Positions 9,541 to 23,005 of a stretch of DNA of 27,616 bases are shown piece by piece. The DNA is taken from NCBI GenBank assembly GCA_051453625.1, contig JBOZIK010000001.1:108148265-108175880 (forward strand), read 5' to 3'. The DNA comes from Welwitschia mirabilis. Taxonomy: Eukaryota > Gnetophyta > Gnetopsida > Welwitschiales. The translations under genes and the position numbers were made by a program. The notes below the pieces were generated by a model. That model had not been told where the DNA came from and made no database searches. It worked only from the letters and a program-made list of their open reading frames with translations. Every line of letters starts with the position of its first letter. Within the stretch, counting starts at the first letter, position 1.

Positions 9541-11599
9541 GAATTAGGGTAAGTTAATTTGATTCCTTAAGTCTAAGGCCTTGAGGAAAGCAAAATGCAG
9601 CCTTGACAGCTTCAAACAATAGCCAAATTGTAAGAAGTATCAGTCAATCATTTCTGCCCTAAAACCCACATGGGCAGAAGTGCATTTTGGCTGATATGGC
9701 CATTAGACAGCTTAGGGACACCTCTCAGGAAGAAAGGGGAGGGCTTCCGTTGTCCTATACTATTGAAAGGGACTCTTTCCCCTATCGTGGGAATATTCAA
9801 TAGATGGGAAAGGGATTCCTCTATAATTTTGATTGAGGTTTATCTAAAATTGTTTCTTTACCCTCTTCATTTTCTAAAGAACAAGGCGATATCAACCTCT
9901 GACTCTTCTTTCAATTTGTGCAAAAGTGCTCCCTAGCCCAAGGCCTACACCTTATCCTAGAGGGCAGGGCACCCTTTAAACAAACTTAGGTCTGATGGCT
10001 CAATTGTTGGAGTAATCCCCATGGGAGCCTTGATTTGAGAGTAATACCATCCAATCTTTTTAGCAGTGTTTATAGGGAATGGAAAAGGGACGTTGTTAAA
10101 GACCACTTCATTATGAGTACGCCATATCTACCATAGTGTCAGTAGGGGTATCCCATCCTTTAAGCATGTCTCAAATGCGTTCCGAGATTTGTAATAACTA
10201 GTCATTAATTTCATTAAGTCCGAGCTCCATTTGCATTAATGAAATAGGTGTTGAGCATCTTCTTGACTTGATTCTTAGATTCGATAGTTGAAAGCAACCT
10301 AGATGCCACATTTAAGTAATTGGTCTCTTGTTAGAATCCAATTGTGGTCCTTCAACTAGCAAGAAATCTTGATTTTGTCTGGAATTTACTCCCTACAAAA
10401 ACTTTGGTAGACCTCATTTTTCTCATATTTCTTAATGAGCATTATTTTGGCTATGTCATCATTGCAGATGTTTAACTCCATCAAAGATCTTCTAGCATTG
10501 CAGAGGTCTTTTTTGAGGTAGGACTTTCCTTCTTCTATTTCCATGTAAAGTACTTATAGTTGATTAGGTCGCTCTAAGGTTGAGCACCCTTAAGAAGTCT
10601 TTTGAGGACTTTATGTGCTCCAGTGAGTAGACAATCCTCTAGCCTGAGAATTCTCTAGCCTCCTACCTCTTTGGGTTGAACTATGAGCTCCCATTTACAA
10701 AGGTGGATGCCTCTTCTATCTCTACCTCCCAACCAAATGAAGTCCTTCAAATTTTGTTGAATTTTTTATGATAAATTTTAGGGAGGCGATAATGGAGGTA
10801 ATGTACCTAAATGAAGATATCAGACAGGTATTTGCGAGGATCATCTTGGATTTGGAAGAAATAAATTTATTCTGCTATGCATTGCATAGCCTCTGAATTA
10901 ATTCCATGATGAAGTTCCAGGTCAATGACTTGTGTCAATTTCTAAGAGGGATTCTAAGCTAGATGTCTTGAAGGTCTTCCATTTTGGAAATTCAAAATTC
11001 TGGCGATTTCACCCCTTCTAGTAATGTTTTTGCCCATAATGTGGATTTTGGACATATCCTAGTTAGCTTGAAGTCCCGTGACATTTGTAAAGAAATTCAT
11101 GGAGTTCTTGATGGCTCTAACTTGTTGGCAAGAGACTTGAGTCATAATGATTGTGTTGTCAGCATAGTGGTTATTAATGAACATTTGGCTTCTTATTTTG
11201 ATACCTGTGACTTCATTGCTTCTCAAAAATCCCTGCAAAACATTCATGACAAACATAAAGAGGTACGGGGATAATGGGTTCTCTTGCCTTAATCCTCAAC
11301 CTTCTAAAAAATATTTAGATCTAGGACTGTTAACTTCTACTCTGAACTCAGTAGAAGCTTACATGTCTAGCCATAAGTTAGTATTGTCTAGATTAAATCC
11401 CATTTTTCTAAGAATACACCCCAAAACTTGTTAACATATAGAGTCGTAAGCCTTTGCTATATCTAATTTAGCAATGACTAAAGGAAACTTATTCTTTTTG
11501 ACAGAATGAATAATTTCATGAGTTAGGAGTATTTAATTCTGGATGTACCTGGATCAGATGAAGCTAGCTTGGTTCTCGGAAATCACTTTGGGAAGCAAA

Positions 11600-11827
11600 G
11601 GGGTGATATGACCCACCATTATTTTTGCAAAGATCTTGTACAAAACATTACAAATGCCTAGTGNNNNNNNNNNNNNNNNNNNNNNNNNNNNNNNNNNNNN
11701 NNNNNNNNNNNNNNNNNNNNNNNNNNNNNNNNNNNNNNNNNNNNNNNNNNNNNNNNNNNNNNNGGGGTGATATAGCCCACCATTATTTTTGCAAAGATCT
11801 TGTACAACACGTTACAAATGCCTAGTG
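11600..11827. repeat. 64-nt duplication flanking a 100-N gap
   Basis: Bases 11600-11663 and 11764-11827 are the same 64-nt segment with four differences, lying directly on each side of a 100-N gap (11664-11763). Both copies encode, on the minus strand, the same RT residues around LGICNVLYKIFAKIMVG. A normal LINE has this segment once, so the two contig ends probably overlap and should have been merged. The differences may be allelic, paralogous or sequencing error. Confidence 0.9.
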
Positions 11828-13219
11828 TTCTATAGTCTTCTAGTTTACTGGTATCCCCTTTTTTGGGGATGATGACAACCCTAGTTCATTTCCCCAGAAA
11901 TGTGTTTATTATTAAGGATATCTTGCATTACATCATCAAGGTTGGCTCGCATAATAGGGAAGTAGGTCTTGAAAAGTTCTACTGGCTAGCCATTTGGCCC
12001 TGGAGCTCTATTGTTCTTCATGGATCTCAATGTTGTCTGAACATCTTCTTTGACTAGTGGTTTAATTAGATGAGCATTGTCCTCGTCAGAAATTTTCTTA
12101 TCTTCTGAAATAAGGTCGGGGGTGATATCTTTTCACTCCCACCTGTTCCTGAGGTGGATCTGCATTTTCTTGGCTATGTTTTCTTTGTTTTCAATTACTT
12201 GCTCCCTAATACTAAGCCTCCTTATTCTGTTACAAGCTCTGTGTTGATTAGCCTGCTAGAAGAAAAATTTGGTGTGTCTATTCGCTTTTTTAAATCACTT
12301 AATCTAGATCTTTCCCTATAATAATGCTTCTTATCTGCATTTATTTCTTGAAGTTCCAAAAGGCATCTATATTCCCTATTGCGAAGATAGTTCTGGTTTC
12401 CTCCACTTTCCTGCTTAGCTTGAATTTTCTGTAACTCCTCCTCTAGCTCCTTTTTCGATTTCAATCTTTTCTTGTCTTTCCTTCTCCAAACCTTGATGAA
12501 AGACTTAAGAGTGTTTAAGCCTCTGCAAAGGAAAGTAAGAGGGTGGGTATCATGATATTGATTCCAAATCTTCTCAACTATTGTTTTGGTCTCTTCCCTC
12601 ATTATCCAATATCGCTCCATCTGAAAGGAGGCTTTTGGGGGGCGTAATTACTCCTATTTTGAATTTAATTGGTCGGTGGTCCAAGGCCATTCAATTTAGA
12701 CCCCACGCTTCAATTGGTAGCTTGGCTATATCCTTCCTAGCCAGTATTCAATCTTCCTCGACATCACTTTGTTACCTCTCATTCTCCTATTGGACCAAGT
12801 GTATTTGCATCCTATAAGTGGTATGTCCAAAAGGACATCTTGCACCATAAAATCTCTAAGAATTACTAGTCCTCTACTATTCTAGTTTTCACCCCCTGTT
12901 TTCTCCCATTGGTGAAGGCATTGATTAAAATCTTCTACAATTAACCATTTGGCCTTGTCCACTACTAAACTCTGAAGGTCCTTTAGCATGGAGGCCTTAT
13001 CTAGATTGTTCTGAGGGCTGTAAACATTTGTGATGGTCCATCCTTCGTCCTTCAAATAGATTACTAAATGATTTTTGTTACTATTGGCTAGGTTTGCCTC
13101 CTTTTTCATGAGGGTCATAATTCCTCCTGAATTTCCTTGTACTATAGAAGTGAAAATGTTGCACTGTTGCCAGAAGTTGTCTTACAGTTCCAAGTGAGGC
13201 ACTCCATTAGGTTTATTTT

Positions 13220-13271
13220 NNNNNNNNNNNNNNNNNNNNNNNNNNNNNNNNNNNNNNNNNNNNNNNNNNNN
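13220..13271. other. Assembly gap, 52 N, between LINE ORF1 and ORF2
   Basis: The gap lies just upstream (minus strand) of the ORF2 start codon. Both flanks are runs of T on the + strand, so an A-rich inter-ORF spacer probably caused the assembly break. Confidence 0.9.
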
Positions 13272-13364
13272 TTTTCTAATTTCAGTCTCCCAGAGAATTC
13301 TGTTGCTAGGTCTTCCCTTCATCTGAGTTTCAACATCATTTGACTCGTCTGTATTTATTTGGTT

Positions 13365-14279
13365 CTAATATTGATGATTATATATAGGCTTTTCCTCTAT
13401 TAAGTGTTGAAAGGGATTATATTCCTTGTCTTTTTTCTTCTTTTCATTTGAATAAGCCATTGTGTTCTTGATTGTTTTTCCTTTTTTCTATTTAAGCTAG
13501 CATTTGTTCTGGTTATACCCTATCTATCCACAAAAGGAGCATGTTTCCTTTTGTTTTCATCAATCTTAATTTGTCTTTTCTTGCATTCATGCTCTTTGTC
13601 GTTTTTCCTCCCACAATAGGTACATTTCTTCTCTATCTTAGTACATCTTTCTGGGGCATGCCCAGTCTTCCCACAAGTATCACATGAAATTGGGAGATTT
13701 TCATAAGTGACTTCTAGGTTGTATGTACCCCATTTGGATTTGAATTTCACAGATTGAATCTCCTTTGTTTCTTGAATGCTAATCCAGAAGCAAAATCTTG
13801 CCAGCACCAATCTCATTTGTTTTATGATAATCCTGTCTAGTTTTCTTAGCTCCACAAACTGCGAAGTAATTTTCCTCAGAAGATCTTCGTCCCAGAACTC
13901 TATAGGAAACTTGTGAATGCGAATCTAGATAGCCAGTTTTTTGAATAGATATGGATCTAATTGCACCCCTGACAATCATTTGACTAGGGCTAAACCTCTA
14001 ATAACCATGGTCCTCTGGCTATAACTTCATCTCAATCCCGTTCATTATCAAGTTGAAAAAGAACTAATCCTTCTAACATGGTTGTTACCTCGACTTTACT
14101 AATCCATGTCCATTTAGTGGCTACCCTTCTCTAATGAGATCGAGTTTGGGCCTTGCGCTAGTCAAAACAAACTTGTCGATCAGACTATATTAAAGTTTCT
14201 TTTCTATTTCAGAGCATGTGTCTTCATCTATGTCTAAAACTAGGGTTTTACCCTCCTTGGAGAACTGAGTCTTCTCCAT
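13365..14279 (-). pseudogene. LINE ORF1, DUF4283-like/CCHC RNA-binding protein (broken)
   Basis: The likely start codon at 14279 gives MEKTQFSKEGKTLVLDIDED. After frameshifts and stops come GPWLLEV (about 14,000-14,020) and FPIEFWDEDLLRKI (about 13,890), features of the DUF4283 domain found in plant LINE ORF1 proteins. Two zinc knuckles follow: CDTCGKTGHAPERC, spacing C-X2-C-X4-H-X4-C, and CTYCGRKNDKEHEC, a variant with C-X2-C-X7-H-X-C (about 13586-13684). A tail with NPFQHLIEE ends at a stop at 13365-13367. ORF1 proteins bind the element RNA to form the retrotransposition particle. The reading frame is broken at least twice. Confidence 0.85.
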
Positions 14280-14530
14280 TTCGAGGGCAAGAGCCCTACT
14301 TTAAATCCTACTGCAAATCAACTGTAACAAAAGAAATAAACCATGACTTACGTGTTACCCAACTGTATAGTGGTCCATAATGCCCCCCTGTGCGCCATAG
14401 CTCTCTGGAACCGAATCCGCCCTCGTTGACTTAGTGCTTTCAAAACCCTAGCTTCCTCCTTTGCTTCTTTGTCTCCTCACCAAATCCCCTCCTCTTTTCC
14501 ACTCTACTCACCCAAAAACTCCCAATGGTA

Positions 14531-16785
14531 GTTTATCAATAGATGAGATGTGGTATTTCCAACCAAACTAAGAGGATTTATTTTAAAGCATCATCCACAT
14601 TAAAATCTTTGGTCCACTAAGAAAAAAACCAAGAAGGTTTTATTTTACAAACCACATGGATTACTTAATAATAGTATCATGCATATTAGACATTGCAAAC
14701 TTAAATATAAACAAGCCCCTTTTCATAATTCAAATTAAGGACAACAAATCCGTTTGGATTTCTAATTTGTCATAACCTATCTTTTTATCCTTGCAGTAAA
14801 AGACATTTTACAACTAACATAACTAATGGTGAAGCAAGGGGGAAAATTTTGGGATTAGTTTCAAAAATGTCAACAATTAAGGTAAAAGAAAGAACATCTA
14901 TCTATTTCTTTGGGTACTAACTTGTAACTGCATAGGTATTCTAGATGCCAGAATCTCGAATTGAGAGTTTGTCTTAAACACAAAAGTGTTATAGGAAGTA
15001 TAACAGAAGGCCATTTTAAGAGATAGTAAAGCCTCCCTATTGGCTTCTACACATTTTTTAAATGTGAAAATGTCAAGGAAAGCCAAGGAAGAAGAGGAGA
15101 GCTACATGCACTACTTAAAAAGGGGAATTTACCTATGGCTTACATGTAGATTAAAAGCTTAAACTTTATAGGAAACATGACACTCACAGAAGGGTCTCAA
15201 CTATTCTTTCCTTAATTTAAACTCATGCTTTTAACGTAGATTATGATTTAGTTCAATGCTAGAGTCATACAACTCCTATGAGGGACAAAATGTTGGCAAA
15301 TAGACTTGATTCTTTTAAACAGTAATTCAAGATTGCGTTACAATTTCTCCATTCAAATGTTCACCATCAATGTATTTTCATTCAGTAAACATCAGTCATC
15401 TTAATTACATTGAATTCTCTTAATCATTTCTCTTAGTAGTTAAACAATTGATAAAGCTTTACTCTACCTATGAAAGAACAATTCTTAAATCTAATCTAGT
15501 ATATACTTTTGGTCACAAATCGCACAATCACTTTCTTTTTCTATCCCAACTTTTCCTTTGAAATATAGTGTTACCTTTTTTGTAAGAATGAGTTTGGTAG
15601 ATGGGCATTCATACTATTACACAGAAGAGAGTTAATCATAATAAATGGCTTTGGGTAGTAAAATTTACAAGAAAATTTCTATTTCAAATTTTCACTTTCA
15701 ATGAATTTATTTAAAAGTTTACACTCTAATTTTTTGATCTTTGAATACAAATGTACTATGTTTAAAATAAATATATAATACCACATTATATTTTCAATGA
15801 ATTTGAAAGGACAATAAGACACCTACCCTTTCAAATCAGCACAAAAAAGATTTGTGCAATCATAATGTGGAAAATCCCAAATCCACAAAAAAGGATATTG
15901 TAAAATGGGCTTACAAAAATTTCAAATTGCCAAATCACCAAAGAAGCTTAGATAATGGACGGATTGTAAAATGTTTCAGAAAGTCGCAATCAAAGCTCAA
16001 AAGATGCATTGAAGAAGAAATAACTTAATAAACAAGGTCAAACAAAAATGTAAAGCCTTTTAGAAAAAACAAAAAAAAAATGCTGCATTGTTCCATCTGT
16101 GTGTGTGTGTATATGAGTGTGTACATACATACATTGAGAAGGTAAGAGTGTATTCAACCACAACCCCCTAACGTAGTTATGGGTAAAACTCTTATTGCAA
16201 TGGGCAAGGTGAAAAACGCATATAGGGAAAAGGGTTACTATCATGATTTGGTTAGCAGTTCTAATAGCTCATAGTGGCATGACTCCTTTTCCTCACCCTC
16301 AGAGCTTCACGAACACAAAAACTACATAATAGGCAATCCATTCTATACAATCACATAATTGCATAACTACCCCTTTACATAAGTGCCCTTCCCCATCCAA
16401 TTAGCTACTATTTATGACATTATATGTAATAAGTTACTTCTAAATGATATTCTAAAATTTATGTAACACTTGATATTATGGACAAGATATGCTACTCATA
16501 AACCAGTGTTAGGTCAATTTCTATATTGATAGTAAATTAGGTAAAACATGACCAAATTAGACTTAAATATTCTTCTATCAAAATTACAAGATTACAATTA
16601 CACTTGACCATCAGTTTTATATGAAAAATTTCTCAACACCATTTTTCTTTTGAAGTTAATTTATTGGAATCTCTGCCTCTTGTAAAAGTAGTTAATTTAT
16701 TAAAAACTGTACCTCTTACCAAGGTCATTAGCTTGCTTGGTTGAATGAAAACCATAGCTAGCTCTCCTTGCCAAACAAAGAACTA
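14531..16785. other. AT-rich intergenic DNA
   Basis: I see no gene, RNA gene or transposon domain in this stretch. A short simple repeat of TG with neighbouring TACA units lies at about 16097-16135. Open frames here are short (62-68 codons) and without recognisable composition or motifs. Confidence 0.6.
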
Positions 16786-16901
16786 ACCACCATATATCCC
16801 AGTGTCTCCTCTCTATCTTACCAAGGTGTTAAAGCCACACTCACCACCAAATATCCATGTCTGAGCTTTCCATCTTGCCAGAGATGCTAGAGTCCACACA
16901 T
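16786..16901 (+). repeat. Two degenerate tandem 57-bp units
   Basis: Units 16786-16842 and 16843-16901 both start ACCACCA, share ATATCC, a TATCTT/CATCTT-CCA block and an AAGCCACAC/GAGTCCACAC end. They look like an old tandem duplication. A second, shorter echo (GTTAATTTATT) occurs about 35 bases apart at about 16656-16700. Confidence 0.6.
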
Positions 16902-18849
16902 AGGTATGCCTTAAATAAATAACTAAAAACCAGAAGCCAACCTTTATAACATAAACCCAAGACATTAAATATCCCGACTCACTCGTAAGAACGTTTTCCG
17001 CCCTTTCCCTTCTATCCAAAAATCAACTCTCAACATAAATAATTTTATAAAATAAGTTTCCATTTTCGATGTCAGAGCAGTAATAATAAAATCAGGAAGC
17101 TCGTCAAGATCATCACTATCACGAACAGGCTCTTCGCTGGCAGTAAAGTAAGCCTTCTAGTACGCTCATCACTTTCTTTTAAATACATATTCAGTAGTTG
17201 ACCGCTAATCATTAAACTGTCCTATTGCTAGCCTTTTGTCATTTACTAGCTAACAAGACACTTCAGACAATTCTAACTAGTGGCGTCCTGCATTCTTTTT
17301 ATTTATGCCTCCTCTTCCTAAATTTCACATTGTTCGCTTTCCTCTAGGCAGGAGTCTTGACACGCCATTATTGCTTGTTGGAAACCACCACATTCAGAGA
17401 GACCTCAGAATGGCAAAGACATTGATTTAAAATAGCAAAGCAAGAGACGCGATGACCTGAACTGGCCCCAAAGGATGTAGTTTTAAGAAAGACATCAGAG
17501 AACTTTATGCGTCCTAAAAGCACGTCGTGCAGACTATATGATCTCAGCTCTCTATGCTTTTCACGCAAACCACTTAGTTCTGTGGAAACAAAGCGATGAA
17601 TGAGAACACGTGATGAGCAGTCTCGCTAGATTAACTCTCGCAAGGTACAAATTATCACCCAGAAACCTGCTAGAAGAAGTTGAATGTCGAGACGGAAAAA
17701 CAAAACATACTGGCTGAACCAATATATTAAAGGGCAATGAATAAATACAACGAAACCCAAGCTAAATGTCAACAGTGAAACTGATTGATATTGCCACCGT
17801 CGTGACTAATATTGTAGCAAAGCCTAGTTCAACTTAGAGAGGCAGTCTGCATGTCTGTAATCTAACAGCTAGTAAGTACCTTTATATGGAAAAGATGAGT
17901 AAAGCTAGGATTAAGGTAAGACTTCTTAAAGAATACAACATTCCATAAGGCACAGACAATTTTGGTAAAGTAGCCTAATACACTAACGGAAATGACACAA
18001 GAGATCTTAGTCGACAGTAACAGTGAAGGAAAGTAGCACTGTTCTCCACGCAAACGGCATTTGATGACTGATGAAACAATCAGTTATTGCAGCTATAATA
18101 TCAAGAGTCTTTTACTCTAAAATGGAATTCATTTCGAAACTTTTTTAGCCACCTAACCTTCATTTCAAAACCATCTTCATTTAAACAGCACTGCAAAGCA
18201 GCGTTAGAAGTTAAATTCCGTCTCTTCTTAAAGCTAACGAATTCCCATTTTACTTGCAACATGATGAATTTCTATCTTTTATCAAGCACAGAGTTGGGAA
18301 CATCTCAAATGGCTAGAAACCAAAGACGGGCATATTTGTCTTATGGAGACCCTGTTCCTAGAGAAGCACTAAATGACACATCAAGAAACTCAGAAATTAT
18401 CTTTCTCTTAAGAAGACCTTCTGGTAAGAAAATATACATAAAAATGTATCAAGAAAATATGAATGATAATATGTTATAAGAGTACAAAAAAGGATCCTGC
18501 ACAGAAATGAGTAATCTACTACTATCTGCTTCTCGAACATGTCACCAACGTGATTTGATGCACCCAGATGTACAACACTTACAACAGCAGCACGATGACA
18601 CTGCCTTCCTTTAAAAAATTAACCTTCATTTCAAAGTCGACTCCCATGATGAACACTATGACCCATAAGTCCTTGTAAAATGCAATCTAGTGACAAAAAA
18701 TTTTAATTTTCAATTTGAACAAAAAAATCAAATCTTACATTCCATAATAATCCAGAGGGCCAGCGTTCCCTTGGTTTTCTAATCCTTCATTTTCCTTAAC
18801 CAAAAGGTGAAGAAAACCAAAATTTTAATATAAGACAACGTGAACCAAT
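16902..18849. other. Region downstream of the bZIP gene, containing its 3' UTR
   Basis: The bZIP 3' UTR lies in the right-hand part, reading leftwards from 18849. I cannot place the poly(A) site, since no clear AATAAA occurs on the minus strand in the first few hundred bases after the stop. Otherwise there are only short frames with no recognised product, including a 72-codon + strand frame at 18261-18479. Confidence 0.4.
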
Positions 18850-21246
<2,397 letters not shown>

Positions 21247-22135
21247 TTCATAATCAAGCTATTACCCAGAAACACCCACTCACTATAGCGGGACACTCAA
21301 AATATTCAGATAGTGGGATAAGCAACAAGCAAATGAGCAAGCTGATACATGAAACCAAAAGCGTCAAGAGAAACAATTAACAGAATATTCTAAGACGAAA
21401 TCCTCGACGCATTTCAGTGGAGCACACAGGTATGCGAGAGATCCCAGCGGACATAAGAGAGAGAAAGTTTAGAAATTAACACGAATAAGAGAAATCGCCA
21501 AATCAAGGTTCGAGAACCTTACGCGAAGGCTTAGAAGCGGAAAGCCGAACCACAAGCCCTACACATTGAGCTCCTTTTTTGACAGCTAAAGCTAAGAAAG
21601 CGTAAAATGGTTGCTCCGACGAAATCCAACACGACTAAAGGAAGGAAACCCTAGAATGCAACACATTCTGAGGAAAGATCGAAATCACTTATAAAGAGCC
21701 CCGATTTAAATACTAAAGCCTAAACGAAGGCCGAAATTTAGGAGAGAGAGTAAATAAATCAAGAAATCATCATCAAATGTTTGAAATTTCAAAATGAGAA
21801 CCGTAAGCTGAGGCGAAACGAGCAGAAGGGGATAGATAAGTATTCATCTTTTTTATTCAATCTTTCCACAATTTCGGTTCGCAATGCGAAATACTAGAGG
21901 CAAATGATCGATGATTGAAGAAATAGCAAAATGAAACCCTAATTTTACGATCTTTATCGTTCTTGGGAGAAAAACAGATACCCGCTCGCAGGTTTCCTTA
22001 GTCCTCTTCCCTCTCCGTTTCTCTGCTTCACCGCGGACGGGTGAATCGCAGCTGAAGCGCGTTGTGGTCCCAGCGGAGCTAACCAGACCCTAGTCTAGGG
22101 TTACGGTAAACAGACCCGCGGTCACTACGGCCGAG
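21247..22135 (-). promoter_or_regulatory. Probable 5' leader of the bZIP gene
   Basis: The stretch is rich in TC tracts and contains AGGGTTT motifs typical of plant leaders and core promoters. It has several out-of-frame ATGs. A plausible leader intron would use GT at 21522-21521 and AG at 21343-21342 (181 nt, pyrimidine-rich before the AG); this is unproven. An alternative TATA-like TTTATAAG lies near 21688, so the transcript could start there instead of near 22135. Confidence 0.4.
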
Positions 22136-22159
22136 ATTGCGGGGAAATTCATTCCCTTG

Positions 22160-22300
22160 ACGGATTTTATTTATTACACATTTCATTGTTGACAACTAAA
22201 AACGTCCAAGACGCGTGTTCCCTTCGGACACACCAAATGGTGGGTCCCCCACCACTCTCTCAACGAACGCGTGTCCGCCTACGTGTTCGCGCATGGTTTT
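22160..22300 (-). promoter_or_regulatory. Probable bZIP promoter with CE3-like and ACGT elements
   Basis: On the + strand the sequence shows ACGCGTGTTC (22211-22220), ACGCGTGTCC (22267-22276) and TACGTGTTCG (from 22280), all within 80 bases. ACGCGTGTCC matches the core of coupling element 3 described with ABREs in abscisic-acid-responsive cereal promoters, and ACGTG is the ABRE/G-box core. A hairpin with 7-bp arms (TGGTGGG, TCC, CCCACCA) sits at 22238-22254. A TATA-like A/T tract (ATTTATTTATTA) is at about 22167-22178, placing a start site near 22135. CpG density is high here. Hormone control is inference. Confidence 0.5.
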
Positions 22301-23005
22301 AATTCGGTAAAAATTGTCATTTTCGCTGCCCTTCGAAATCTTGTGGAGAAAGGAAGGTCACGAGGGAGCGGGCTAAATAGTCTAATATCTCATATTAAAT
22401 GAGGTGTACAGCTGAAATGCACACCACAAGCTTCAAATTCAATGCCATGTGTCATCACCTTAATGCATGTAGTACATAACATGGGAGGCAGTTTAGCTTC
22501 TTCAGTCACGAGGGTGTACATGGTTTAGTTTAATTTACTTATAGAATATGCATTAGGAGCCTTTGGGTTTTAATCTTATTACGTTAGAATGTCAAAATCC
22601 TTTGAAAGCTCATCCTTTTCCTTAGACTAGGCCTCCATTTTGTCCATAGCAAATCTCATGTTTTTTTTAATGATGGTTCCAATATCTAGAGTTTTCTTTT
22701 TTGTGCTAAAGCTTAGCCATCTTAACAATTTAGTGTGTCCTTCTTGAACTAATGAAAGGAGAATTTTTTCATAGTTGGTTATGTCCTAGCTATTGATATT
22801 TGTGATTTATTGCTTCTATTATAGGAGTAACATACATTGATGTGATAGTTAAGTTAGAAGTACTTGTAAGGAATGAGTGGAATCTCTCTTGTTATATTTA
22901 TTGATAAAAATGTATTTTGTTTTGGTTTGCCATTTACCTTTTCTATGTAATTGTTTTCCTATAATAAGACAATATTTTTTTAATCTTTGAAAAAATTGCA
23001 TCTCG
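22301..23005. other. Distal upstream region of the bZIP gene
   Basis: CpG-rich sequence ends near 22370 and AT-rich DNA follows. I see no gene or repeat in it. Confidence 0.5.

Larger units (their letters stand above)
9000..13207 (-). pseudogene. LINE ORF2 (endonuclease, reverse transcriptase), broken
   Basis: The probable start codon is at 13207, giving MECLTWNC, the typical opening of a plant LINE endonuclease. The endonuclease continues as WTITNVYSPQNN and WLIVEDFNQCL (12882-13118), then CKYTWSN. A basic, coiled-coil-like linker spans 12222-12620. The RT region shows NNRAPGPNG, LGICNVLYKIFAKI, KLDIAKAYDS, LSPYLF and the catalytic box as YADN (11155-11166) rather than YADD. Beyond it GIHLCKWELIVQPKEVGG (about 10,670-10,730) is the conserved region downstream of LINE RTs. 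The protein would nick target DNA and prime reverse transcription there. Stops, frameshifts, an Asp-to-Asn change in the RT active site and a Gly-to-Glu change beside the endonuclease DFN motif show it is dead. Confidence 0.9.
8840..14530 (-). mobile_element. LINE copy B, near full length
   Basis: Read on the minus strand the element has, in order, a leader (about 14530-14280), ORF1 with a DUF4283-like region and CCHC knuckles, ORF2 with an AP-type endonuclease, a charged linker, reverse transcriptase and a C-terminal region, then a charged tail. This is the L1-type plant LINE layout, and the visible length of about 5.7 kb plus the missing 3' end fits the usual 6-7 kb. Both ORFs carry many stops and frameshifts and the element is interrupted by two gaps. 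The 5' boundary near 14530 is inferred from where LINE-like leader sequence gives way to AT-rich DNA. No target-site duplication could be identified. Confidence 0.85.

Noticed and set aside
16097-16135. TG/TACA simple repeat
   Set aside because: It is too short and ordinary to suggest a function.
18261-18479. 72-codon + strand frame downstream of the bZIP gene
   Set aside because: It begins at an ATG, but I find no motif, no splice context and no supporting neighbour. Its length is within chance for this composition.
22238-22254. TGGTGGG/CCCACCA hairpin as a TCP-factor site
   Set aside because: The palindrome is real, but its three-base centre does not fit the GTGGNCCC or GGNCCCAC consensus, so I list it only as a hairpin.
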